A stretch of 64,000 nucleotides of DNA from Bacteroidota bacterium (GTDB lineage Bacteria; Bacteroidota; Bacteroidia; Bacteroidales; FEN-979). A program made the translations under genes and the position numbers. The notes beneath the pieces are model-generated. The model ran no database searches. It had not been told where the DNA came from and was given only the letters and a program-made list of their open reading frames with translations. Below are positions 33,495 to 42,179 of the stretch, in pieces. The DNA lies in the NCBI GenBank assembly GCA_026391795.1, contig JAPLDI010000022.1, positions 1-64,000 of the forward strand. Direction: 5' to 3'. How positions within the stretch are numbered: position 1 is the stretch's first letter; each line of letters opens with the position of its first letter.

Positions 33495-35468
33495 TCAGCC
33501 GTTTTTCCCGGCATCTTTTTCCGGATTCTTTTTTTCAAGCTCTTCGAGGTCGAGCTGAAAAGCCTCCCATTTCTTCATCTCTTTTTCAAGGAGTATCTTC
33601 CACTTTTCATATTCATTGTAAAGTTGTCCCCCGAGTACTTTATCTTTAAATTTCTCCGGCTGGATCAGCATCTCCTCGGTTTTTTTTATTTCCTCCTCGA
33701 GCCTCCCGATCTCACCTTCCGATTTTGTGATCATTCCCTGGATCTTCCGGATCTCCTTTTCAAAATCTTTCCGCTTCTCCCAGTTCACTTTATTGGAGGA
33801 TGCTTTTTTTAACGGTTCTGCGACAGACGATTTATCCCGCACTTCCAGCTGCGACAAGGCCTGGATCTTCCGCGCATCCAGGAAATCATAGATATCGCCG
33901 AGGTATTCCCTGATGGTCCCCTTCCGGAACTCAAAAACCCTGTTGGTCAGTCCTTTCAGGAAATCGCGGTCGTGGGAAACCACGATCAGTGTGCCGTCGT
34001 ACTGGATAAGCGCATTCTTAAGAATGTCTTTCGAATGCATGTCGAGATGGTTGGTAGGCTCATCAAGGATGAGCAGGTTCGATGGGGTCAGCAGCAACTT
34101 TGCCAGCGACAGCCTTGACTTCTCCCCTCCCGAGAGGACCTTCACCTTTTTATCGATCGCATCGCCGCTGAAAAGAAACCCTCCCAGGATACCCCGGATC
34201 TTTGGACGGATATCCCCGGTGGCAATATCGTCGATGGTCTGAAAAACCGTCCGGTCAGGATCCAGGAAATCAGACTGGTCCTGCGCATAATATCCGATAA
34301 CAACGTTGTGCCCGTATTTCAGCTCCCCGGTGTGGGGCGTCTGTTTTACAATGACCTTCGAGAGGGTGGTTTTTCCTTCGCCGTTTTTCCCGACAAAGGC
34401 GATCCGGTCGTCTTTGATCACAGAAAAGTTCAGGTCGTTCAGCACCCTTTTCTGCGGATAATCTTTACAGAGGTGTTTTGCTTCCAGGATGATCTTCCCG
34501 GAATGAGGCGATTTCGGAAACCTGAAACTGATCCCCGATTCATCAAACACATCCAGTTCAACCTCATCGATCTTCTCCATCATTTTTATCCTTGACTGGA
34601 CCTGTGCCGCCTTTGATGATTTGTACCGGAACCGTTCCACAAACCGTTCAATCTGCCGGATCTGCCGCTGCTGGTTGTTATAGGTTGCAATCTGGCTGTC
34701 GAGCCTCTCTTCACGGAGTGTAACGTATCCGGAATAATTTGCCCGGTAGTCGTAGATCTTTCCCAGTGAGATCTCCACGGTTCTTTTGGTGACATTATCG
34801 AGAAAGGCCCTGTCGTGTGAAACCAGCACAACGGCACCCTTGTAGCTGATGAGAAAATCTTCAAGCCATTCTATGGATTCAATGTCGAGATGATTGGTGG
34901 GTTCATCCAGGAGTACCACATCCGGAACGCGAAGAAGGATCTTGGCCAGCTCAACCCTCATCTGCCAGCCGCTGCTGAACTGGCTCATCGGACGGCTGAA
35001 CTCGCCGATCTCAAAACCTAATCCCGTCAGAACTTTTTCGGTATTGGTCTGGATGGAGGAGCCTTCAAGGAGGTTAAACCGTTCATAAGCTTCCGAGTGC
35101 TTGTGAATCAAATTGTGATAATCTTCCGACTCGAAATCGGTACGCACTTTTATATCATGTTCAAGGGATTCGATCCTCGCTTTTAGTTCTAGGATCTCCG
35201 AGAAAGCCGTCATGGCTTCTTCCACAACGGTCTTTGTACTTCCGGAAACCATTTCCTGGGGAAGATAGCCGATGGTGTCACCTGACGGAACCACTACTTC
35301 TCCTTCATCGGCTTTCTGGATGTTTTTGATGATCTTAAGCAACGTGGATTTACCTGCTCCGTTCTTGCCCACGAGCCCGATTCTGTCCTTATCATTGATG
35401 ATAAAAGAGACATGGTCAAACAAGGGCGTTCCGCCAAACTGTACCGACAGGTTATTTATGGATATCAT
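33495..35468 (-). CDS. ABC-F family ATP-binding protein
   Basis: A 657-residue soluble tandem ATPase of the ABC-F group (Uup/YbiT-like), proteins that act on ribosomes. First cassette: GLVGKNGAGKSTLLK (Walker A at 34-42), FSSGWQMRVELAKILL, VVLLDEPTNHLD. Linker helices of the interdomain type follow (RQIRQIERFVERFRYKSSKA). Second cassette: AFVGKNGEGKTTLSK, VLSGGEKSRLSLAKLL, LILDEPTNHLDMHS. A C-terminal coiled coil ends the protein. The start at 35468 (MISINNLSVQFGG) fits the family; the frame's 20-codon extension upstream runs through a terminator hairpin. No membrane segments. Confidence 0.93.
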   Translation of the reverse strand: MISINNLSVQFGGTPLFDHVSFIINDKDRIGLVGKNGAGKSTLLKIIKNIQKADEGEVVVPSGDTIGYLPQEMVSGSTKTVVEEAMTAFSEILELKARIESLEHDIKVRTDFESEDYHNLIHKHSEAYERFNLLEGSSIQTNTEKVLTGLGFEIGEFSRPMSQFSSGWQMRVELAKILLRVPDVVLLDEPTNHLDIESIEWLEDFLISYKGAVVLVSHDRAFLDNVTKRTVEISLGKIYDYRANYSGYVTLREERLDSQIATYNNQQRQIRQIERFVERFRYKSSKAAQVQSRIKMMEKIDEVELDVFDESGISFRFPKSPHSGKIILEAKHLCKDYPQKRVLNDLNFSVIKDDRIAFVGKNGEGKTTLSKVIVKQTPHTGELKYGHNVVIGYYAQDQSDFLDPDRTVFQTIDDIATGDIRPKIRGILGGFLFSGDAIDKKVKVLSGGEKSRLSLAKLLLTPSNLLILDEPTNHLDMHSKDILKNALIQYDGTLIVVSHDRDFLKGLTNRVFEFRKGTIREYLGDIYDFLDARKIQALSQLEVRDKSSVAEPLKKASSNKVNWEKRKDFEKEIRKIQGMITKSEGEIGRLEEEIKKTEEMLIQPEKFKDKVLGGQLYNEYEKWKILLEKEMKKWEAFQLDLEELEKKNPEKDAGKNG

Positions 35469-35481
35469 GGGGGACAAAGGT

Positions 35482-35513
35482 AAAAAGAAAAAGGCCCGCC
35501 GAGGCGGGCCTTT
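35482..35513 (-). terminator. Terminator of the first T9SS giant gene
   Basis: A perfect 11-bp stem AAAGGCCCGCC/GGCGGGCCTTT followed on the minus strand by a T-rich tract. It lies 23 nt past the stop at 35536 and just upstream of the ABC-F start. Confidence 0.85.
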
Positions 35514-35535
35514 TTCAATATATTCCAATTAAGGA

Positions 35536-38500
35536 TTAATGCGTAACGGTAACCTTTGTAGTTCTGGTTCCCGTTGCTGTTGTAACCTTTACAAAGTATA
35601 CACCAGTTTTGAACGTGGAAACATTCAACTCAACTTTCTTCAGATTTACATTGTTATTCGAGTAAATCATCTGTCCGATAAAGTTGTGTACCTCGATCGT
35701 TTTGATGTCGCTTGTAGAAGAAACATTTACAACCTCGTTGGCAGGATTCGGATAGATCATCAGGCCACTGTTCGTCAGGTCGTTGATACCAACGGCCGGG
35801 AAAGTGATGGTGATGGTATCTGAAAGTCCTTCGCACAAGATCGGTCCCGGGTGTAATGAATCCTGGAACACGGAGGTTACATAATATTTCCAAGTTGTGG
35901 TAGGTTCAGTTGTTGAAGGATGAACATCAGCATATGTTAATGACTGGACAGGACCCCCAATCTTGTTGAATGGAGATGTCGTGTTGTCATCCGTACGATA
36001 GATGTTGTAACCCATTAACTGGGATCCCATCGGGCTGAGAGGAGCAATCCTGCCAGTTCCGGTGTTGGAAGAAGTGTTCTTGTTGGTTGTGTTGATACTG
36101 CCCATTCTTGGCAACATTCCTTTCGGATTGTTGATCGGGAGCTGGGTCAGCACGATGGGTGCTGAACTTGCATCTTTCTTGCCGGGTTCTACATAAGCCT
36201 GGAGGTTCCAGTTGTAGTCATTACCGATTGAGAAGATCGTAGCCCAGGTTGTACCATCATACCACCAGTCGCCGTAATTATCAACAGCAGGACCAGCATC
36301 GATACCAGCGGGATAACCGCCAGCAGCCTGAACGATTTCAAGACCAACCCACATTTCAGCACCGATATTGATCGGGTGAGGAGTGGTCAGTGCAATTTCG
36401 TTCCATGCATCAAAGGTTACAGAAGCAACGGCCTGGTCAACAACCATTGTGGCAGCCATCGGGCCTTCCCAGATTCTGAGTCTGAATGTCGGGCTACCGC
36501 TTCCTGACTGACTGTTCGGCCAGAATTTGATTTTGGTAACAGCACCGCCATCGAGAGGAGCAAGCTGAACCGGAGTCCAACGTGCAGCAATCTGCCAGGT
36601 ATAAGCTCCATTGTATCCGAATCCGGCATAATAGGTGCCATCATCCCAATGGATCCACTGAGGAGTAGGTCCGCCGTGACCGCAAACAGGGGCTACCCAT
36701 GTAAGGGTTGTGGTGAACTGATTCTGAACGCCTGTGAGGGTTGTAGGAGCCTTGCAAACACCATATGCATGAATGTTATCAACATACCAATGCAGGATGT
36801 CGGCTGAATTTGCCCCATGAGCGCGGAAGCGGATCTGGAATGCTTTTCCCTTAACGCTGGAAATATCCATGTGCTTCAGCGTCCAATCCATGGAACCGCT
36901 GTTTGTGAAGGATGCTTTGTTGATCCAGTTGCCGTTAACCTTGATGTCAACATCAAGAATTTCAGCGCTGGTAGCATTACGATCAACCAATTTGATATCA
37001 ACATCCAGGAAGATATCAGCGCAGGTCCATGCGGATGCGTCGATAGCAGGGCTGGTGAGGGCAAGATCATAATTGGTGGTCATCGGTTGCCATGAGAAGT
37101 CGGCACAAGGTAATGGATTACCCAATGCTGTGTTTATTGACCAATTCAACTGTCCAGCAGGTAAGCTCCATTTCTGGTATGTGAAAGTAGCCTGATCCCA
37201 TGGTTCGAAGAATGGCAGGGGGTAACCGTAAGCAATCGTTACACACTGAGGTCCGTCTGGCTGTGAATTATCCAGAGCAGGAACGTAAGGTGCTACGTTG
37301 TACCATGCATCAACTTTATAGCAATAACTACCCGGGTCAAGATAATTATCATAATATTCCAGGGTGTTCGGGTTATTGATCGTAAGTTGATAGACGTTGT
37401 TGCGGAAGATCCGGTATCCGAGAAGGGTAACGGCTGATGGTGCATCGGGTGAAGAAACTGCATTCGGTTCTCCAGCAGGAACGCTTGCAACAGTTCCCAT
37501 TGTAACAGCCAAATTCTGAGTTGACGCTACGATAGGTGACTGAATCTGTCCGGTAGGATCGATGGTGGTAATGGGAGCAGATTTATCTTTACCATTAACA
37601 CAAACATTTGCACGTTGTATGAATGTTACAATCGGGAACCCGTTAGCGGGGCCGACAAGACTCCATACACCGTTTTGAAGTACATATCCAAGTCCACTAG
37701 GATAACCTGCAGGTGCTATATATTGACATGCAAGCCAGTTTTTACGAGGAGCTGCTGCAACGTAATAATCAATCATAGCATAGAATGATCCTGTGTAAGG
37801 AATATCATTGATCGGTACATTCACCCATGTTCCTCCAGGATAAGCAGCACCCGTATTTATAAACGGAAGTGACTGGCCAATCGGGTTATGGGCTGCATCG
37901 TAGAGATACATGATACAGGATTGTGCTGAGGTTGTTCCTGCTGTCGACATAAAGTAGCAATCAAATGATTTGATTACACCTGTCGTGGTTGCCGGTGTTA
38001 CCGGGAAGAAGTTCCCCAGGTAAACCGCACCTGAGCCGGCGCCATAGGAGAATCCATTATCTACTGTACCGGTTTCAAACTGGTAGGTAGCAAGGGTACA
38101 TCCACCGCAATTGGGTTTTGCCCAGGTCAGGTAGGCTGTACTTTCAATTCCCTGCACTGCCAGGTCATGCGGCGGGCAGAGGAAATGAGAAGTAAAGTCG
38201 AAACAGTTCTGAGCTGAATAACCGCTTCCGTAAATAGCCAGTACGCATGCATGGTATGGTGTGCCATATTGTACTGATGTCGGCGGAATGTTGTAGAAGG
38301 TATCCGGTGTGAATCCATTAAGGATATTGTTCAGATAGAAGTTGTAACCGATAACGCAGGGGTTCGGATCAACAACGGTCTGTGCAACAATCTTCACGTT
38401 GTCAATGTCCCAATAGCTAATATCGACAGCGTCAACACCATAGGCCCTGAAGCGAACTTTAAAGCTGGAGTTTGCATAAGGGGTTATATCGCGCTCAACA

Positions 38501-41223
38501 GTAGTGTAAGGAATATTTCCACCGCTGCTGTTGTCGAAGTTGGCCACTGAGGTCCAGGACGTACCGTCCCAAATTTCCGCTGCCAACTGGTTGAGGTTTG
38601 TATTTCCATAAGTGTACAGGAAAACATCAAACCTTAGTTTCATGACAGGTGCATAGGTGGGAGCAAAGGTCTTACTTGTCAGTGACTGGCTGTAATTGGT
38701 TACATCAGCAGTCCAGTACCATTCGGCACATTGTCCCGGGTTTCCGTCATAAGCGTTCACTGCCCAGTAACTGCCAGCATCTGCAACCCATCCGTTGGTT
38801 GCAAAGCTTCCGCTTTCGAAGTTCTCAACGAACTTGACTTCTTCGTACATCGGCGGGAACCAGTTGGCGAACAACGTGCTGTCGTTTACATGCAGTCCGG
38901 TTGGAGCTGCCTTGATCTGCAGAAGCGTTACGTTGATCGTCAGGTCTCCGAAGATGGCGATTGGCGTCTGGGTATAGGTTACATAACCGAACTTGGTCAC
39001 CACTAAGGAATAGTTGCCTTTCCAGAAGTTGGTAAATGTCCAGGTCCCGGTGTTGTCCATGATATGAGTATAGGACGTATCGATACCCTGGGGCTGGAGA
39101 TCCAGGTTCTGGAGTTTAACAACAGCACCCTGGATGTTAGCGGAATCGCAACTCAGGTCAACATTGACCGTGACGTTGCAAGTCCAGCATTTGCCGATTA
39201 CATTCGAGAAAATGGCATTTGACCAGCGGTTGAAAGTATATTGTGCTTTCACAGCCCAACGGAAAGGTCCGCAGGGAGGCTGAACGCTTGGCCAACCATT
39301 GTCGGTGTAGTTGGTATTTGTGGTTGTGTTCAGAGATGTCCAGAGTAACGGGTTGGCTTCCTGTGTCTGGAGTAATCTCCATACCTGGTAACCAAGGAGG
39401 TTGTCGGGGCTGTAGTTATCTGAATAACCTTTCGGGCTGCCTTCAAATCCGGTTACGGTAGCAGGTTTGGTTTCATAGATGAGACCGGGAACTGCAGAGG
39501 CAGTAACGCGTGCGCTGCCCGGAGCATCGCTTAACAGCGGTCCGCCGGATCCATTAACAACCGCACGGATCATGTAGTTGCCCGGTCCGGGAACCCATCC
39601 TGTGTTGTTGAAATTGGAGTAGCTTCTCATCTGCTGAACGGTAGTATCGATTGCGAGACCAGGTGATGCGGAAGAGTTGCCCATCTGGATCATCACGATG
39701 TAGAAATTACCGCTGGTAATAGTAACGGGAGCCGTAAAATCGGCCCTGTTCCATCCGTATGCCGGACCAGGAGTATACGTGGTGGGAGCTGCAAGCTGCG
39801 CACCGGGTAAACCACCTACTTCATTGTAAATAGCCATTTGTACCGGGCTGAAAGGATTTGCTCCGGCAGGATAGTTGCCGGCCTGGCCGATATTCAGATA
39901 GAATCCCTTGATGATGGTAGGATAGCTGATCGGTGTGAATTTCATGGCATTCATGTTATTGCCACCACCGGTTGCCCAGATAACAAAGTTATCCTGGATA
40001 CCGTCATCATAAATAAGTACCATATCGTTTAAAGGAAGTCCCCAGGTCAGGTTCACTGCCGTTTGGGCTGCATTCAGTTCTGCCTTGAACATGGTTGTTG
40101 AAGGAGCAATGGGTGAAGGCGCCGGGGTATTTTCCGATAATGCAATGTTTGCCACTGTGGTAGGCGGAGAAGGTACGGTAACGGTCACATTATTCAGCTG
40201 GAAGAGGTCGAAACCTTCTTTCGTAGCCTGTAAATTGTAAGGACCCGCCACATATACATTCAGGCTGTACAAACCACCTGCAACCGAATAGGTTGTGTAT
40301 GCTCCCCAGGTAATCTTGGCGCCTACAACAGGAAGTGTTGTTGCAGCGTTGGTTACAATCCCTGAGATAATCCCGGGAAGGGGGAACATGCAGAAGTTAT
40401 AGGTTGTGGTTACGTTTGGAACAACATTAACCGAGGCAGAATAGGGAGTCATACCCGTAGCCGTTGCTGTGATTGTCTGGTTTCCGGCCGGAATTGCATT
40501 GAGGGTATAAACACCGCTTCCATTGGTAAGCACCGGGCCTACGCCACCGCAGCTCACTGATACGTTTGCCATGGTTGCAGTGGTGTTGCAGTTCCTTACT
40601 GTTCCCGTAAGGTTACCTTGCAGTGTCTGTGTGAACTGGACATTGGCTCTGAAATCGAGGGTAAAAGGAGCTGCAAAACTACATCCAGGACCTGCGTCCT
40701 GCTGTTGTCCAACACAACCACCGGCATGAGCTGTATGGTAGTTATACGTGTAACTGCCCCAGGCAGAACTTTCAAAACAGATTTCCACAATGATGTTCGA
40801 AGTTCCGTTCCACACAAAGGGAGTCGTCAACGTGGTGGTCATCCAGCCGCTTGCCGGCGGGTTGTAATTACCCGACCATACGGTTGTAAACCCACTGTTG
40901 TCGAATGTAGACAGTGTGGTAGCGGCACTGTTCTTCATCTTAATGTAACAGGGATTGAGATAGCCTCCACCGTTATTGTAGAACTGGAAACCGATCTTGT
41001 TGATGGTTCCTGCAACCAGAGGGGCCATTTCACTGGCTAAGTAAACATATTGGGTCCGGCTGTTGTAATAATATCCGTCAAACGGAATATTATATGCGGC
41101 ATCAAGCCCCATATAAGTCCCAATCTGTACGAAATTGTCAGCCCGCCCAACTTGTTGAAAGAACATCGTTGTCAATGCCAGAAGCATCGTCAACTTAGTT
41201 AGCAGCTTTGTAACATTTTTCAT
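35536..41223 (-). CDS. Giant T9SS-secreted multidomain protein (1895 aa)
   Basis: A very large secreted protein with a signal peptide (about 1-28) and a T9SS type A sorting domain at about 1810-1895 (MIYPNPANEVVNVSSTSDIK, then GVYFVKVTTATGTRTTKV). Between them are two carboxypeptidase-regulatory-like domains (GTVRNCNTTATMANVSVSCG; SGIVTNAATTLPVVGAKITW), fibronectin-III-like stretches, and repeated jelly-roll choice-of-anchor-J-like domains (FVENFESGSFATNGWVADAG; PFFEPWDQATFTYQKWSLPA), each ending in a RFRA.G.....YWDIDN-type motif. No protease or hydrolase site was recognised, so adhesion or surface-layer roles are likely. It is a paralogue of the protein at 42180-46130, with a shared domain order. 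Confidence 0.88.
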   Translation of the reverse strand: MKNVTKLLTKLTMLLALTTMFFQQVGRADNFVQIGTYMGLDAAYNIPFDGYYYNSRTQYVYLASEMAPLVAGTINKIGFQFYNNGGGYLNPCYIKMKNSAATTLSTFDNSGFTTVWSGNYNPPASGWMTTTLTTPFVWNGTSNIIVEICFESSAWGSYTYNYHTAHAGGCVGQQQDAGPGCSFAAPFTLDFRANVQFTQTLQGNLTGTVRNCNTTATMANVSVSCGGVGPVLTNGSGVYTLNAIPAGNQTITATATGMTPYSASVNVVPNVTTTYNFCMFPLPGIISGIVTNAATTLPVVGAKITWGAYTTYSVAGGLYSLNVYVAGPYNLQATKEGFDLFQLNNVTVTVPSPPTTVANIALSENTPAPSPIAPSTTMFKAELNAAQTAVNLTWGLPLNDMVLIYDDGIQDNFVIWATGGGNNMNAMKFTPISYPTIIKGFYLNIGQAGNYPAGANPFSPVQMAIYNEVGGLPGAQLAAPTTYTPGPAYGWNRADFTAPVTITSGNFYIVMIQMGNSSASPGLAIDTTVQQMRSYSNFNNTGWVPGPGNYMIRAVVNGSGGPLLSDAPGSARVTASAVPGLIYETKPATVTGFEGSPKGYSDNYSPDNLLGYQVWRLLQTQEANPLLWTSLNTTTNTNYTDNGWPSVQPPCGPFRWAVKAQYTFNRWSNAIFSNVIGKCWTCNVTVNVDLSCDSANIQGAVVKLQNLDLQPQGIDTSYTHIMDNTGTWTFTNFWKGNYSLVVTKFGYVTYTQTPIAIFGDLTINVTLLQIKAAPTGLHVNDSTLFANWFPPMYEEVKFVENFESGSFATNGWVADAGSYWAVNAYDGNPGQCAEWYWTADVTNYSQSLTSKTFAPTYAPVMKLRFDVFLYTYGNTNLNQLAAEIWDGTSWTSVANFDNSSGGNIPYTTVERDITPYANSSFKVRFRAYGVDAVDISYWDIDNVKIVAQTVVDPNPCVIGYNFYLNNILNGFTPDTFYNIPPTSVQYGTPYHACVLAIYGSGYSAQNCFDFTSHFLCPPHDLAVQGIESTAYLTWAKPNCGGCTLATYQFETGTVDNGFSYGAGSGAVYLGNFFPVTPATTTGVIKSFDCYFMSTAGTTSAQSCIMYLYDAAHNPIGQSLPFINTGAAYPGGTWVNVPINDIPYTGSFYAMIDYYVAAAPRKNWLACQYIAPAGYPSGLGYVLQNGVWSLVGPANGFPIVTFIQRANVCVNGKDKSAPITTIDPTGQIQSPIVASTQNLAVTMGTVASVPAGEPNAVSSPDAPSAVTLLGYRIFRNNVYQLTINNPNTLEYYDNYLDPGSYCYKVDAWYNVAPYVPALDNSQPDGPQCVTIAYGYPLPFFEPWDQATFTYQKWSLPAGQLNWSINTALGNPLPCADFSWQPMTTNYDLALTSPAIDASAWTCADIFLDVDIKLVDRNATSAEILDVDIKVNGNWINKASFTNSGSMDWTLKHMDISSVKGKAFQIRFRAHGANSADILHWYVDNIHAYGVCKAPTTLTGVQNQFTTTLTWVAPVCGHGGPTPQWIHWDDGTYYAGFGYNGAYTWQIAARWTPVQLAPLDGGAVTKIKFWPNSQSGSGSPTFRLRIWEGPMAATMVVDQAVASVTFDAWNEIALTTPHPINIGAEMWVGLEIVQAAGGYPAGIDAGPAVDNYGDWWYDGTTWATIFSIGNDYNWNLQAYVEPGKKDASSAPIVLTQLPINNPKGMLPRMGSINTTNKNTSSNTGTGRIAPLSPMGSQLMGYNIYRTDDNTTSPFNKIGGPVQSLTYADVHPSTTEPTTTWKYYVTSVFQDSLHPGPILCEGLSDTITITFPAVGINDLTNSGLMIYPNPANEVVNVSSTSDIKTIEVHNFIGQMIYSNNNVNLKKVELNVSTFKTGVYFVKVTTATGTRTTKVTVTH

Positions 41224-41317
41224 AATGTTAGATTTAGTTTATAATATTAATTAAAAAATATAGGGGATCAATTTTACAATTGATATATATAGGGAATTGC
41301 TTCATAAATAAGATATA

Positions 41318-41348
41318 AAACCAGCATCATTTCTTAAATGACTGGTTT
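41318..41348. other. Hairpin in the divergent region, possible leader structure
   Basis: AAACCAG at one end pairs with CTGGTTT at the other, with an inner CATTT/AAATG stem. The -7 box at 41405 would place it in the 175-nt leader of the T9SS giant gene. The 334-nt region 41224-41557 holds nothing else beyond AT-rich sequence and two -7 boxes. Confidence 0.4.
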
Positions 41349-41404
41349 CGTTTGTTTTACTTATTAAAAGGGTAAAAAAGCATGTCTGTTTTTTACTCTG
41401 AGCA

Positions 41405-41412
41405 CAAAGATA
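41405..41412 (-). promoter_or_regulatory. -7 box for the 1895-aa T9SS gene
   Basis: Minus-strand TATCTTTG, an exact TAnnTTTG match, about 180 nt before the start at 41223. Confidence 0.5.
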
Positions 41413-41495
41413 AAACATTTATTTTGTGAAAAACTAATTTTTTCGTCAAAATTTCATGATTTTTTCACATACCGGAGGCCGTCACGAAATTTTTG

Positions 41496-41503
41496 TACTT
41501 TTG
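41496..41503 (+). promoter_or_regulatory. -7 box for lipocalin-like lipoprotein
   Basis: TACTTTTG, 54 nt before the ATG at 41558. This position makes the longer upstream reading frame from 41456 unlikely. Confidence 0.5.
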
Positions 41504-41557
41504 CAAGCTTTTACGTCCCTTTATCTGAATTTGTTACAAACAAAAACTACCTGTATC

Positions 41558-42097
41558 ATGAAACTTATCAAACCTGTTTTATTACTCTTAATCGGTTGTG
41601 CTTTTTTGTCCTCCTGCGGAACTGTGAATACTGTGAATCGAACCATCATCCTGGGATCCTGGAAATTTGAAAAGGTGAAATACTTTACTCCGGCATCTGC
41701 TGCGGCAGCTTCGGCAATGAGTAACGCAAGCTCGGTAGGTGATCAATCAAAACCCGGCTCATCAAAAGAGATAACGGACGCAATTGAAATTAAGAATCTG
41801 GCAAAAGAATCTGTGGCTCAAAACAATATCTCATCCCTTGTGGCAAGGTTTCCGGATCTTGTCACGGCTGTGGAATTCAGGAGTGACAATACCGCTACAC
41901 TCACTTCCACAAATAAAATAATGAATGGTACCTGGAAAATTGACCGGTCCGGAACAAAAGTCACCTTTAAGGAAATGGAAACCAGGAAGGTAACGAAATT
42001 AGTTCTTGCCCGTGTTGCTTTTACCGACCTTGAAATAGTGAATACCTTCCCGGAAGGTAGTTTTAATATTATCTATAAGAACATCAAGCAAAAATAA
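41558..42097 (+). CDS. Lipocalin-like lipoprotein
   Basis: A 179-residue lipoprotein. The signal peptide ends LSSC (Cys20). The mature part starts with ILGSWKFEKVKYF, then a Ser/Ala-rich stretch and an amphipathic segment, and closes with beta-rich VEFRSDNTATLTSTN, NGTWKIDRSGTKVTF and SFNIIYKN, the pattern of Bacteroidota lipocalin-like (DUF4923/DUF5004-type) proteins in which a W-containing first strand is followed by a barrel. Function unknown. It lies on the plus strand between two minus-strand T9SS giants, with its own promoter and terminator. The start was chosen for the signal peptide. Confidence 0.7.
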   Translation: MKLIKPVLLLLIGCAFLSSCGTVNTVNRTIILGSWKFEKVKYFTPASAAAASAMSNASSVGDQSKPGSSKEITDAIEIKNLAKESVAQNNISSLVARFPDLVTAVEFRSDNTATLTSTNKIMNGTWKIDRSGTKVTFKEMETRKVTKLVLARVAFTDLEIVNTFPEGSFNIIYKNIKQK

Positions 42098-42119
42098 GAT
42101 CCCCATCTTTTGCTTTCTT

Positions 42120-42148
42120 TATACCCGCTCCATGCGGGTATTTTTTTT
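42120..42148 (+). terminator. Terminator of lipocalin-like lipoprotein gene
   Basis: ATACCCGC-TCCAT-GCGGGTAT followed by a run of T. It also lies just past the stop of the convergent gene at 42180. Confidence 0.85.
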
Positions 42149-42179
42149 CAGAAAATGACAACAGGGGAAAATCGAATTC

